This document shows, in pieces, positions 23,452 to 31,812 of a stretch of 64,000 nt of DNA. The stretch covers positions 1-64,000 of the forward strand of contig DASSEV010000062.1 in assembly GCA_035695105.1 (NCBI GenBank), read 5' to 3'. This stretch comes from JAICYJ01 sp035695105 (GTDB lineage Bacteria; Actinomycetota; Thermoleophilia; Gaiellales; JAICJC01). Every line of letters starts with the position of its first letter. Position 1 is the first letter of the stretch. The notes below the pieces were generated by a model. It had not been told where the DNA came from, made no database searches, and saw nothing but the letters and a program-made list of their open reading frames with translations. The position numbers and the translations under genes were made by a program.

Positions 23452-23754
23452 TCAGGAAGCGAGCTGCTGCGCGCGCTCGGACTTCGCGGCCTGAAACTCA
23501 CGAGCCGCGTCGATGGCTGCGCCGAGGTTCAGGCCCTTGTCCTTGGCCTGCTTGATCAGCATCACCATCTCGACCGATTCCATGTCGTAGACGCGCTGCT
23601 TGCGGCCCTTGGTCGGGATCTCGGCCTTCGTCGTCCAGTAGTCCAGCTGCATCTTCGAGATGCCGGCGACGCTGCACACCTGGCTCAGATACAGCTCGAG
23701 CTGTGGCAGACGCTCGGTGATATCCACCGGCTCCAACAGGTCGACATGTCTCAT
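23452..23754 (-). CDS. Small MerR-type DNA-binding protein
   Basis: A 100-residue protein with a winged-helix MerR-like DNA-binding segment (YLSQVCSVAGISKMQLDYW, then a basic wing PTKGRKQRVYD) and a short C-terminal helix, with no effector domain. It resembles the small BldC/MerR-like regulators of actinobacteria. ATG at 23754 is preceded by a purine-rich GAGAGGGAGAG; the longer in-frame extension upstream has no support. The gene lies downstream of gyrA on the same strand, 112 nt away, and converges with the galT-like gene. Target genes are unknown. Confidence 0.75.
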   Translation of the reverse strand: MRHVDLLEPVDITERLPQLELYLSQVCSVAGISKMQLDYWTTKAEIPTKGRKQRVYDMESVEMVMLIKQAKDKGLNLGAAIDAAREFQAAKSERAQQLAS

Positions 23755-23827
23755 CGCTCTCCCTCTCTCGGCGGGACTGGGCGTTGCAGAAAGTGGTATC
23801 GACCGGTTTGTTCCTCTTACTGAACCC

Positions 23828-23853
23828 AATTCCTGCCAGGATTGGAAGGAATT
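23828..23853. other. Imperfect inverted repeat downstream of gyrA
   Basis: AATTCCTGCCA pairs with TTGGAAGGAATT across a short loop (seven outer pairs, one mismatch, three inner pairs) in a locally A/T-richer stretch. It sits 14 nt past the gyrA stop on the minus strand. It could be a weak gyrA terminator without a U-tract, or an operator for the MerR-type gene. Neither is proven. Confidence 0.35.
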
Positions 23854-23866
23854 TCCGGGAGAGCGG

Positions 23867-26431
23867 CTATTCGGTGACGTCGGACACGCCGTCGGCGTCC
23901 CCATCCGGGCCATCCGCACCGTCCGGCACGTCCCCGTCCGGGGACGCAATCTCGGCCTCGGCGCCGTTCGGAGCAGCCGCACCCGAGGGTTCGGTCACCC
24001 GGGCGATTGCCGAGACGCGGTCGCCTTCGCGCAGATTCATCACGCGGACGCCCTGGGTGGCGCGGCCCATGCGGGAGATACCGTCGGCCGCCGTGCGGAT
24101 GACCGTGCCATCCTGGCTGATCAGCATCAGGTCGTAGCCGTCCTTGACGATCATGGCGCCGGCGAGGCGGCCTCGCGACTCGGTGTAGCGGACGGTCAGC
24201 ACGCCCATGGTGCCGCGTCCCTTGGCCGGATACTCCTCCACGCGAGTCCGCTTGCCGAAGCCGTTCTCGGTGACCACGAGCAGGTCCTGGTCATCGCGCG
24301 CGATCTCGACGGCGATCACCTCGTCGCCGGCGCGCAGCTTCATGCCCTGTACGCCGCTGGTGTCGCGGCCCATGGGCCGGACATCGCGCTCCGAGAACCG
24401 CACGGCCGACCCGTTGCGGGACACGAGCAGCACGTCGTCCTCCCCGTCGGTGAGCCGCACGCCGACCAGCTGGTCGCCTTCGCGCACCTTCAGGGCGATG
24501 ATGCCATCGGCCTTCAGCACGGTGTCGTAGGACTTGAACTCGGTCTTCTTGACAACGCCGTTTCGCGTGGCGAACAGCAGGTACTTGCCTTCGCTGTAGG
24601 TGCGCGTGTCGATCACGGCCTTGACCTTCTCGTCCTGGCGCAGCGGCAGCACGTTGACCAGCGCGCGACCCTTGGACTGACGGGTGCCGAGCGGCAGCTC
24701 GTGCACCTTCACGCGGTAGACCTTGCCGACGGTCGTGAAGAACAGGAGGTAATCGTGCGTTGAGGCCACAAAGAGGTGCTCGATGTAGTCGCCCTCCTTC
24801 GTGTCCATCCCCATTACGCCGATCCCACCACGTCCCTGGGTGCGGTACGTGCTGATCGGCAGCCGCTTGATGTAGCCGCTTGCCGTGATGGAGATGACCA
24901 TATCCTCTTCGGCAATGAGCTGCTCGAGGTCGATCTCGCCTTCCGCGGCGATGATCTCGGTGCGCCGTGGATCGGCGAAGCGGTCCTTGATCTCCTGGAG
25001 CTCCTCGCGGATCACGTCCATCAGCCGCTCCTCATCGGCGAGGATGGCGCGCAGCTCGGCGATGCGCTCGAGCAGATCGGCGTGCTCGTTCTTGATCTCC
25101 TTGCGCGCCAGACCGGTGAGCGCGCGAAGGCGCAGCTCAAGGATGGCCTGGGCCTGGATCTCGGTCAGGCCGAAGCGCTCCATCAGGCCTGTTCGCGCGG
25201 TCTCGGTGTCCTCGGCCGCCCGGATCAGCGCGATCACCTCATCGAGGTGGTCGAGCGCGATCAGGTAGCCCTCGAGCACATGGGCGCGCCGCTCGGCACG
25301 GTCGAGCTCGAACTTGGTGCGCCGGGTGACGACCTCCTTCTGATGCTCGATGTAGTGGTGGAGCATCTGCTTGAGCGACAGCGTGCGCGGATTGACGCCG
25401 TCGACCAGCGCGACCATGTTCACCCCGAAGGTGGTCTGCAGCGGGGTGTGCTTGTAGAGCTTGTTGAGCACGACCTTGGGGATGGCGTCGCGCTTCAGCT
25501 CGATGTAGATGCGCATGCCTGTGCGGTCGCTCTCGTCGTTCAGGTTCGAGATCTCGCTCAGCACCTTGGAGTCGACCAGCTCGGCGATCTTCTGGATGAC
25601 GCCCTCGTCGCCGCCTTTGCGCACCATGTAGGGCAGCTCGGTGACGATCAGGGCCGTCTTGCCGCCGCGGACGTCCTCCGTGTGCACCTTGGCGCGCATG
25701 ACGACGCGGCCGCGGCCGGTCTCATATGCCTCACGGATGCCGCTGACGCCCATGATCGAGCCGGCGGTCGGGAAGTCGGGGCCCTTGATGTGCTTCATCA
25801 GGTCGTCGACGGTGGCGTCGGGATTGGCCATCAGCTCGATCGTGGCGTCGATCGTCTCGCCCAGGTTGTGGGGCGGGATGTTCGTGGCCATGCCGACCGC
25901 GATCCCGGATGAGCCGTTGACCAGCAGGTTCGGGAACCGCGCGGGCAGCACGACGGGCTCGCGGCGCCGCTCGTCGTAGTTCGGCATGAAGTCGACGGTG
26001 TCGGCATCGATGTCGCGGAGCATCTCGACGGCAAGCGGGGATAGCCGGCACTCGGTGTAGCGCATGGCAGCGGCGGAGTAGCCGTCCTGGTTGCCGAAGT
26101 TGCCCTGGCCGTCGACCAGCGGATAGCGCAGCGAGAACCACTGCGCCATGCGAACGAGCGCGTCGTACGCCGCCGAGTCGCCGTGGGGGTGGTACTTGCC
26201 GAGCACATCGCCCACGACCGCCGCGCACTTCGAGTACGGCCGGTTGGGCTGCAGGCCGCTCTCGTTCATCGAGAACAGCACCCGCCGGTGAACAGGCTTC
26301 AGGCCGTCGCGCACGTCCGGGAGGGCCCGCCCCACGATCACGCTCATCGCGTAGTCGAGGTAGCTGGTCCGCATTTCCTCCGCGAGCTCGCGCTGTTCGA
26401 TACGCCCGTCCCCGAGCGTCTCCATGCTCAC
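23867..26431 (-). CDS. gyrA: DNA gyrase subunit A
   Basis: Breakage-reunion subunit of gyrase, which introduces negative supercoils. The 854 residues start MSMETLGDGRIEQ and include SYLDYAMSVIVGRALPDVRDGLKPVHRR, the quinolone-determining stretch KYHPHGDSAAYDALVRMAQ, the catalytic tyrosine in AMRYTECRLSP, and a C-terminal beta-pinwheel with the GyrA-box-like QGRGGIGV. Position 83 (E. coli numbering) reads Ser within HGDSA. GTG at 26431 is used with a GGGAGG sequence 8-9 nt upstream; ATG at 26425 is an alternative. An acidic, Asp-rich tail ends the protein. It follows gyrB after 31 nt. Confidence 0.97.
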   Translation of the reverse strand: MSMETLGDGRIEQRELAEEMRTSYLDYAMSVIVGRALPDVRDGLKPVHRRVLFSMNESGLQPNRPYSKCAAVVGDVLGKYHPHGDSAAYDALVRMAQWFSLRYPLVDGQGNFGNQDGYSAAAMRYTECRLSPLAVEMLRDIDADTVDFMPNYDERRREPVVLPARFPNLLVNGSSGIAVGMATNIPPHNLGETIDATIELMANPDATVDDLMKHIKGPDFPTAGSIMGVSGIREAYETGRGRVVMRAKVHTEDVRGGKTALIVTELPYMVRKGGDEGVIQKIAELVDSKVLSEISNLNDESDRTGMRIYIELKRDAIPKVVLNKLYKHTPLQTTFGVNMVALVDGVNPRTLSLKQMLHHYIEHQKEVVTRRTKFELDRAERRAHVLEGYLIALDHLDEVIALIRAAEDTETARTGLMERFGLTEIQAQAILELRLRALTGLARKEIKNEHADLLERIAELRAILADEERLMDVIREELQEIKDRFADPRRTEIIAAEGEIDLEQLIAEEDMVISITASGYIKRLPISTYRTQGRGGIGVMGMDTKEGDYIEHLFVASTHDYLLFFTTVGKVYRVKVHELPLGTRQSKGRALVNVLPLRQDEKVKAVIDTRTYSEGKYLLFATRNGVVKKTEFKSYDTVLKADGIIALKVREGDQLVGVRLTDGEDDVLLVSRNGSAVRFSERDVRPMGRDTSGVQGMKLRAGDEVIAVEIARDDQDLLVVTENGFGKRTRVEEYPAKGRGTMGVLTVRYTESRGRLAGAMIVKDGYDLMLISQDGTVIRTAADGISRMGRATQGVRVMNLREGDRVSAIARVTEPSGAAAPNGAEAEIASPDGDVPDGADGPDGDADGVSDVTE

Positions 26432-26462
26432 TTAGACAAACCTCCCGTAAGACCGACGGCCA

Positions 26463-28853
26463 TCAGATGTCCAGGAACTTGACGTCTGACGCGTTGCGCT
26501 CGATGAAGTCCCGCCGCGGCTCGACGCGATCCCCCATCAGCATCGAGAACACCCCGTCCGCCGCCGCCGCGTCCTCCACCGACACGCGCTGCAGGATGCG
26601 GTTCTCCGGGTTCATCGTCGTCTCCCACAGCTGCGAAGGGTTCATCTCGCCGAGCCCCTTGAACCGCTGCAGGTTGAGCCCTTCCTTGGCAAGGTCGAGG
26701 ATCGCCGGCCGCAGCTGCTCGAACGTCTCGGCGGTCTCCTCACGCTTCCCCTGCCGCGCCGTGAACGGCGGACGCCCGGCCGTCTCGACCAGGCGGTCGT
26801 GGGACGACCGCAGGCTGCGGTAGCCGGAGCTGGTGAACAGGGCGATGGGGAACTTCACGACCTGGGACGAGCCGGTCGCCCGCTCGCTCACCTTCACGCG
26901 CAGCGCGTCGTCCTCGGTGGCAACGACCTCCACCCGGTGCGCCTCGTCGTCATCTCCCACGCTCTCGAGGTAGGCCTTCAGCTCGTCGAGCGAGCCGATC
27001 TCCTCCTCGATCAACCGGTGGTTCTTGGCGTAGTTGACGACGGCCGCGCCGAACTCCTCCTTCAGCTTGCCGGCCCATCCCTCGTACTCCTTGAGCACGC
27101 GCTGGAACCGCTGAAGGCGCGCCTCGGTGAGCTTCAACGGCGAGCCCTCGCGATCGCTGATGTCGATCCGCTCGAGGCGCTCGCGGATGAGCCACTCCTC
27201 GAGCTGGTGATCCTTCTCGAAGTAGCGGACGTCGTTGCCCTGCTTCAACCGGTAGAGCGGCGGCTGCGCGATGTACACGTAGCCGTGTTCGATCAGCTCC
27301 TTCATGTGCCGGAAGAGGAACGTCAGGATCAGCGTGCGGATGTGCGCGCCGTCGACGTCCGCATCGCAGGTCAGGACGACCTTGTGGTACCGGGCCGTGC
27401 TGATGTCGAACTCCTCGCCGATGCCCGAGCCGATGGCGGTGATCATCGCCTGGATCTCGTTGTTCGAGAGCACCTTGTTGATGCGGGCCTTCTCGACGTT
27501 GATGATCTTCCCGCGGAGCGGCAGGATCGCCTGGAAGCTGCGGTCGCGCGCGTCCACAGCCGAGCCACCGGCGCTGTCGCCCTCGACCAGGAACAGCTCG
27601 GCCGCCTCCGGGTCGGAGATCGAGCAGTCGGCCAGCTTGCCGGGAAGCCCGCCGCCACCGAGCGCCGACTTGCGGCGGATCAGGTCGCGAGCCTTGCGGG
27701 CAGCCTGGCGGGCACGGCTGGCCGCGATCAGCTTGTTGACGATCGCCTTGCCGTCGTTCGGGTTCTCCTCGAGGAACTCGCGCAGCTTGGCGTTGGCCGT
27801 CGTCTCGACCAGACCGCGGATCGACGGGTTTCCGAGCTTCGTCTTGGTCTGGCCCTCGAACTGCGGCTCGCGCAGCTTGACGGAGATGATCGCGGCCAGG
27901 CCCTCGCGGCAGTCGTCGCCGGTGAGCGCCTCGTCCTTCTCCTTGAGCAGCCCCTTCTCCTTGGCGTACTCGTTCAGGGTCCGTGTCAGCGCCGCCTTGA
28001 AGCCGGACAGGTGGGTGCCGCCCTCGTGCGTGTTGATGTTGTTGGCGAACGAGAACGTCGACTCGACGTAGCTGCCGTTCCACTGCATGGCGACCTCGAC
28101 GTGGCCATCGTCCGTCTCGTTCTCGAAGTAGATGACGTTCTTGTGGACGACGTCCTTGCCGTCGTTGACGTGGGCAATGAAGTCGCGGATGCCACCCTCG
28201 AAGTAGAAGTCCGCACGCTGGCCGCCGGCGCGCTCGTCGACCAGCTCGATCCGAAGGCCACTCGTCAGAAACGCCATCTCACGCAAGCGTGAGGCCAGGG
28301 TCTCGAAGTTGAAGTCGGTCTCGTCGAAGATCTCGGCGTCCGGCAGGAAGGTGACGGTCGTGCCGGTCTCGTCGGTCTTCTCGCCCTTCGTGATCGGGCC
28401 CAGCGGCGCACCGCGCTCGTACTCCTGCGACCAGACGTGGCCGTCGCGGCGCACCTCCACGCGCAGATGCTCCGACAGGGCGTTCACCACCGAGATGCCG
28501 ACGCCGTGGAGACCGCCGGAAACCTTGTAGCCCTCGCCTCCGAACTTACCGCCGGCGTGCAGCTTGGTCAGCACCACCTCCAAGGCAGACTGGCCCTGGC
28601 CTTCCATCTCGGCCACCGGGATGCCGCTGCCGTTGTCGACGACCGTGCACCGGCCGTCGGGATGGAGCGTTACGACGATGTGGTCGCAGCGACCCTGCAG
28701 TGCCTCGTCGACGCTGTTGTCGACCACCTCGATGACGAGGTGCTGAAGGCCGCTGGGGCCTGTGGAGCCGATGTACATGCCGGGGCGAAGTCGAACCGCC
28801 TCGAGCCCTTCCAGAACTGTGATGTCTTTGGCGTCATAGCCGGACTGTGGCAA
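26463..28853 (-). CDS. gyrB: DNA gyrase subunit B, long form with TOPRIM insertion
   Basis: ATPase subunit of gyrase. The GHKL domain is visible (EVVDNSVDEALQG, VDNGSGIPV, GGLHGVGISVVNALS), then the TOPRIM domain with LVEGDSAGGSA, LPLRGKIINVEKAR and TCDADVDGAHIRTL, and the C-terminal NLQRFKGLGEMNPSQLWETTM. At 796 residues it is far longer than typical actinobacterial GyrB (about 650-690). The extra 180 or so residues (about 545-725) lie between YRLKQGN and the C-terminal tail, the same place as the insertion in E. coli GyrB. The only plausible start is TTG at 28853, with no clear Shine-Dalgarno sequence. Confidence 0.96.
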   Translation of the reverse strand: MPQSGYDAKDITVLEGLEAVRLRPGMYIGSTGPSGLQHLVIEVVDNSVDEALQGRCDHIVVTLHPDGRCTVVDNGSGIPVAEMEGQGQSALEVVLTKLHAGGKFGGEGYKVSGGLHGVGISVVNALSEHLRVEVRRDGHVWSQEYERGAPLGPITKGEKTDETGTTVTFLPDAEIFDETDFNFETLASRLREMAFLTSGLRIELVDERAGGQRADFYFEGGIRDFIAHVNDGKDVVHKNVIYFENETDDGHVEVAMQWNGSYVESTFSFANNINTHEGGTHLSGFKAALTRTLNEYAKEKGLLKEKDEALTGDDCREGLAAIISVKLREPQFEGQTKTKLGNPSIRGLVETTANAKLREFLEENPNDGKAIVNKLIAASRARQAARKARDLIRRKSALGGGGLPGKLADCSISDPEAAELFLVEGDSAGGSAVDARDRSFQAILPLRGKIINVEKARINKVLSNNEIQAMITAIGSGIGEEFDISTARYHKVVLTCDADVDGAHIRTLILTFLFRHMKELIEHGYVYIAQPPLYRLKQGNDVRYFEKDHQLEEWLIRERLERIDISDREGSPLKLTEARLQRFQRVLKEYEGWAGKLKEEFGAAVVNYAKNHRLIEEEIGSLDELKAYLESVGDDDEAHRVEVVATEDDALRVKVSERATGSSQVVKFPIALFTSSGYRSLRSSHDRLVETAGRPPFTARQGKREETAETFEQLRPAILDLAKEGLNLQRFKGLGEMNPSQLWETTMNPENRILQRVSVEDAAAADGVFSMLMGDRVEPRRDFIERNASDVKFLDI

Positions 28854-28898
28854 CAGAAACCCGCTTGAAATCGAGGAAAACCGACACCATGCAGTTTA
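28834..28898 (-). promoter_or_regulatory. gyrB promoter with possible overlapping upstream ORF
   Basis: A minus-strand TAAACT box lies at 28898-28893, 40 nt before the gyrB TTG. Transcription would start near 28886, at a GTG (28887; an ATG lies at 28890) that opens a short frame VSVFLDFKRVSVATVRL. This frame ends with TGA at 28836-28834, inside gyrB codons 6-7. It could couple translation to the weak TTG start, but its coding status is not shown. Confidence 0.35.
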
Positions 28899-28944
28899 CC
28901 AGAGGGCACCGCTGGCACCCCGCCCGGAACCTGTCAGGGTGCTG

Positions 28945-29394
28945 TCACGAATCGCGCGCGAGCGAGGCCGCGATCGCCCGCTCGGCAGCTGCCCGCAGCT
29001 CCGGGTCGACGATGCCCGCCGCCAGCGCACGCGCCTGCAGCAGCTGCTCAGCGGTCGGCTCCAGCGGAGGCGCCGGCGAGGCCGCTCCAGAGGTGGGGTC
29101 GGGACTGTCGACGTCGCCGACCTCGAACCGCAACGGCGGCGCCTCCTGGCCGAGCGCGGCCGTCAGGCGCCGGCGCAGCCGGCCCTCGAGCAGCGTCAGC
29201 TCGCTCGCCCACGACGAGCTCGCGCAGTGCACAACCAGCGCGCCGCCGGAGCGCCGCACGGGGAGCGAGCGACGGGCCACCTCCTCGCCCACAGCCGAGC
29301 GCCACACCCGCCGCGACTCGGCCACGAGCGGATCCACCTCCGGAACGCGGCCCAGCCGGCGCACCTCGCGGTCGATGCGCTGAAGGTCGCTCAC
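28945..29394 (-). CDS. dciA: DciA-like protein (DUF721)
   Basis: A 149-residue protein with the N-terminal DUF721/DciA domain (about residues 20-105: VAESRRVWRSAVGEEVARRS, GALVVHCASSSWASELTLLE, RLRRRLTAAL). A low-complexity linker and a short helical C-terminus follow. DciA is the ancestral loader of the replicative helicase DnaB. Its place directly after recF, overlapping it as GTGA, and before gyrB is the normal position in actinobacterial origin regions. Start is GTG at 29394. Confidence 0.85.
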   Translation of the reverse strand: MSDLQRIDREVRRLGRVPEVDPLVAESRRVWRSAVGEEVARRSLPVRRSGGALVVHCASSSWASELTLLEGRLRRRLTAALGQEAPPLRFEVGDVDSPDPTSGAASPAPPLEPTAEQLLQARALAAGIVDPELRAAAERAIAASLARDS

Positions 29395-30470
29395 GCGGCG
29401 GCCACCATCCCCGCCTCGACGGTCAGCACCGCCGCGCCGCGCGATCCCAGGTCAGCCCGGTCGGTGGTCGTCACGATCGTCTGCTGAAACGGCTCGACGG
29501 CCGAGAGCAGCAGCGCGCGGCGGTCGGCGTCGAGCTCGCCGGTGACGTCGTCGAGCAGCAGCAGCGGCAGCTCGTCGCGCTCCTCGGCCAGCAGATCGGC
29601 CTCGGCCAGCAGGAGCGCCAGCAGCGCCCGCCGCTGCTCGCCCTGGGACCCGTACAGCCGCAGGTCGCGCTCGTGCTCGAGCAGCATCACGTCGTCCAGG
29701 TGCGGGCCGGCGCCCGTCACCGCACGTTCGACGTCCCGCGTCCGGCGCTCGCGGAGCACGGAGGCCACCGAGGTGCCAGGTGCGATGTTCGGCTGATACC
29801 GCAGAGGCTCCGCGCCCGGATCGCCGCCCAGCTCGGCCAGGCGCCGCGCGAACGGATCCGCGAGCCGGGACACCAGCCGAGCGCGCGCGGCGATCAGCTG
29901 CTCGGCCGCCTCGGCGAGCAGGGTGTCCCAGGGCTCGAGCGCGTCGCCGCCGGCAGCTCCTGCCCGGACACGGCGGAGCAGATGGTTGCGCTGCGCCAGC
30001 CTGCGCCCGTACTCCGACGACTGCGCGGCCAGCACCGGCCACAGCCGGGCCAGGATCCGGTCGAAGTAGGTGCGGCGGAGCGCCGGCGGCCCCTGCACGA
30101 GCCGCAGACGATCGGGCGTGAAGACGAGCACCGGAAACCGCGCTAGCAGGCGCTCCATCGAGCGCTCCGGCGCGCCGTCGACGGTGACGCGCTTCGGCTC
30201 ACCCGGCCGGTAGCCGATCTCGACGGCGACGTCCCGGCCGCCGGCCTCGGCCCGGGTCTCGACACGCGCCACCTCCGATCCGAAGCGCACCACCTGCGCC
30301 TCGTTCGACGTCCGCGGCGAGTATCCGAGCAGGCCGAAGTGGATCATCTCGATCAGCGCGGTCTTGCCGGCGCCGTTCGGGCCGACCACGCCGACCAGGC
30401 CGGGTGGCAGCTCCACCTCCACGTGCGGATAGCAGCGGAACTCCGTCCCGCGGACGGCAACGGCACGCAC
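29391..30470 (-). CDS. recF: DNA replication/repair protein RecF
   Basis: A 359-residue SMC-like ATPase that helps load RecA at single-strand gaps. Walker A GPNGAGKT (about 30-37), the ABC-type signature in YGSQGEQRRALLALLLAE and Walker B PLLLLDDVTGELD are all visible, as is FTPDRLRLVQGPPALRR of the RecF family. GTG start at 30470, 10 nt downstream of dnaN. It overlaps dciA by 4 nt. Confidence 0.95.
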   Translation of the reverse strand: MRAVAVRGTEFRCYPHVEVELPPGLVGVVGPNGAGKTALIEMIHFGLLGYSPRTSNEAQVVRFGSEVARVETRAEAGGRDVAVEIGYRPGEPKRVTVDGAPERSMERLLARFPVLVFTPDRLRLVQGPPALRRTYFDRILARLWPVLAAQSSEYGRRLAQRNHLLRRVRAGAAGGDALEPWDTLLAEAAEQLIAARARLVSRLADPFARRLAELGGDPGAEPLRYQPNIAPGTSVASVLRERRTRDVERAVTGAGPHLDDVMLLEHERDLRLYGSQGEQRRALLALLLAEADLLAEERDELPLLLLDDVTGELDADRRALLLSAVEPFQQTIVTTTDRADLGSRGAAVLTVEAGMVAAA

Positions 30471-30480
30471 GAGGCCGCGG

Positions 30481-31572
30481 TCAGGAGGGCAGGCGAATCG
30501 GCATGATCAGGTACCAGAACGACCCGTCATCGCCCTGCAGCAAGCCGGGCCGCAGCGAGCTGATCAGCCGCAGGCGCACCGTGTCGCCCTCGACGCTCTC
30601 GACGCCGTCCCGCAGGAAGTCCGGGTTGAAACCGATCTCGAGCTTGTCGCCGTGGAACTCGACCGGCAGCGATTCGCGCGCCTCGCCGACATCCTGGGTC
30701 TGCGCCGTCAGGGTCAGCGAGCCCTCTTCGAAGCTGAGCCGCACCGGCAGGTTGCGCTGCGCCATCAGCGCCGTGCGGCGAATGACGTCGAGCAGCTCCT
30801 CCTTGGAGATCGCGACCTCGTGCTCGAAGGTCTGGGGAAGCAGCTGGCGGTAGTTCGGGAACTGGCCGTCGATGCGGCGTGCGGAGAGCCAGATCCCATC
30901 CATGCCGAACAGCACCTGGTTCTCTTGGACGGAGACCTCGAGCTTCTCGCCGGACGCGATGCGTGCGACCTCCGTCAGGGCACGCGCCGGCACGATCGCC
31001 TGGACGTCGCCGGTGGCACCGGGCAGCGACGACTCCTTGACCGAGAGGCGATAGCTGTCCGTGGCAGCCATCGTCACGGTGCCCTCGCCAAGCTCGACCA
31101 GCACGCCCGTGAGCACCGGTCGCGACTCGTCCTTCGACGCCGCGCGGCCGACATGCGCAACCGTGTCCACGAACGCTTCGCGATCGACGGTGAAGGACGA
31201 GCCGGCGGGTGTCGGCAGCTGGGGGAAATCCTCGGCGTTCTGCGTCGCGAGCGAGTAGCGGCTGGGGCCACACTCGAGCTGCGCTGCTCCGGTGCCTCCC
31301 GGCTGGCTGATCGTCACATCCTCGGCCGGCAGCGCGCGAACGATGTCGAGCAGCAGACGGCCCGGCAGAACGACGTCGCCGGGCTCCTCCACCCGGGCAT
31401 CGAGTGGCACGCGGAGCGAGAGCTCCATGTCCGTGGCCTCCAGCTCTGCCCCGTCCACGGCGGCACGGATCAGCACGCCGGACAGGATCTGCACCGTCGA
31501 ACGCTGCGAGACGCCGCGTGCTGCGATCTGCAGTTTCGCCAGGAGCTCATCCTGGGAGCAGACGATCTTCAT
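30481..31572 (-). CDS. dnaN: DNA polymerase III sliding clamp (beta subunit)
   Basis: Processivity clamp of the replicase. The 363 residues show three clamp repeats, beginning MKIVCSQDELLAKLQIAARGVS and ending with PGLLQGDDGSFWYLIMPIRL, the conserved YLIMPI-type C-terminus next to the peptide-binding pocket. The start is ATG at 31572. Read in its own direction, the upstream region carries an A/T-rich stretch near 31612-31635 likely to hold the promoter. NucS, also in this window, ends in LTLFE, which could dock into this clamp. Confidence 0.96.
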   Translation of the reverse strand: MKIVCSQDELLAKLQIAARGVSQRSTVQILSGVLIRAAVDGAELEATDMELSLRVPLDARVEEPGDVVLPGRLLLDIVRALPAEDVTISQPGGTGAAQLECGPSRYSLATQNAEDFPQLPTPAGSSFTVDREAFVDTVAHVGRAASKDESRPVLTGVLVELGEGTVTMAATDSYRLSVKESSLPGATGDVQAIVPARALTEVARIASGEKLEVSVQENQVLFGMDGIWLSARRIDGQFPNYRQLLPQTFEHEVAISKEELLDVIRRTALMAQRNLPVRLSFEEGSLTLTAQTQDVGEARESLPVEFHGDKLEIGFNPDFLRDGVESVEGDTVRLRLISSLRPGLLQGDDGSFWYLIMPIRLPS

Positions 31573-31812
31573 ACAGGTGCGCTCCTCACTGCTGCATCTT
31601 CAAGGGTTAAAGGAATTAAAGGAGGTTATAGGAGTAGGCCCTGTGCATGGTGCGGAAAAGTGGCGCAAGCCCGCATCGTTCCTGTGCCGGCGGTGTTGAC
31701 GGCGATGGGGATCGGTGGAGGGGGTTTCCACCGGCACGCCCGGCGTCATGCGCCGGCATGGGTAAGGCGGTGGGTCCTTCCGCGCCTGTCCACAGGGTTC
31801 CCCACCGGATCG
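31573..31812. other. dnaA-dnaN intergenic region, possible secondary origin element
   Basis: This 240-nt stretch contains an A/T-rich tract near 31612-31635 with repeated TTTAATTCC/TTTAACCC (minus strand), a DnaA-box-like CTGTCCACA (31786-31794, two mismatches to TTATCCACA), and a perfect hairpin CGGTGGA/TCCACCG (31711-31731). In many actinobacteria oriC lies exactly here. The box density is low, so its role in initiation is uncertain. It must also carry the dnaN promoter and the dnaA 3' end. Confidence 0.4.
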
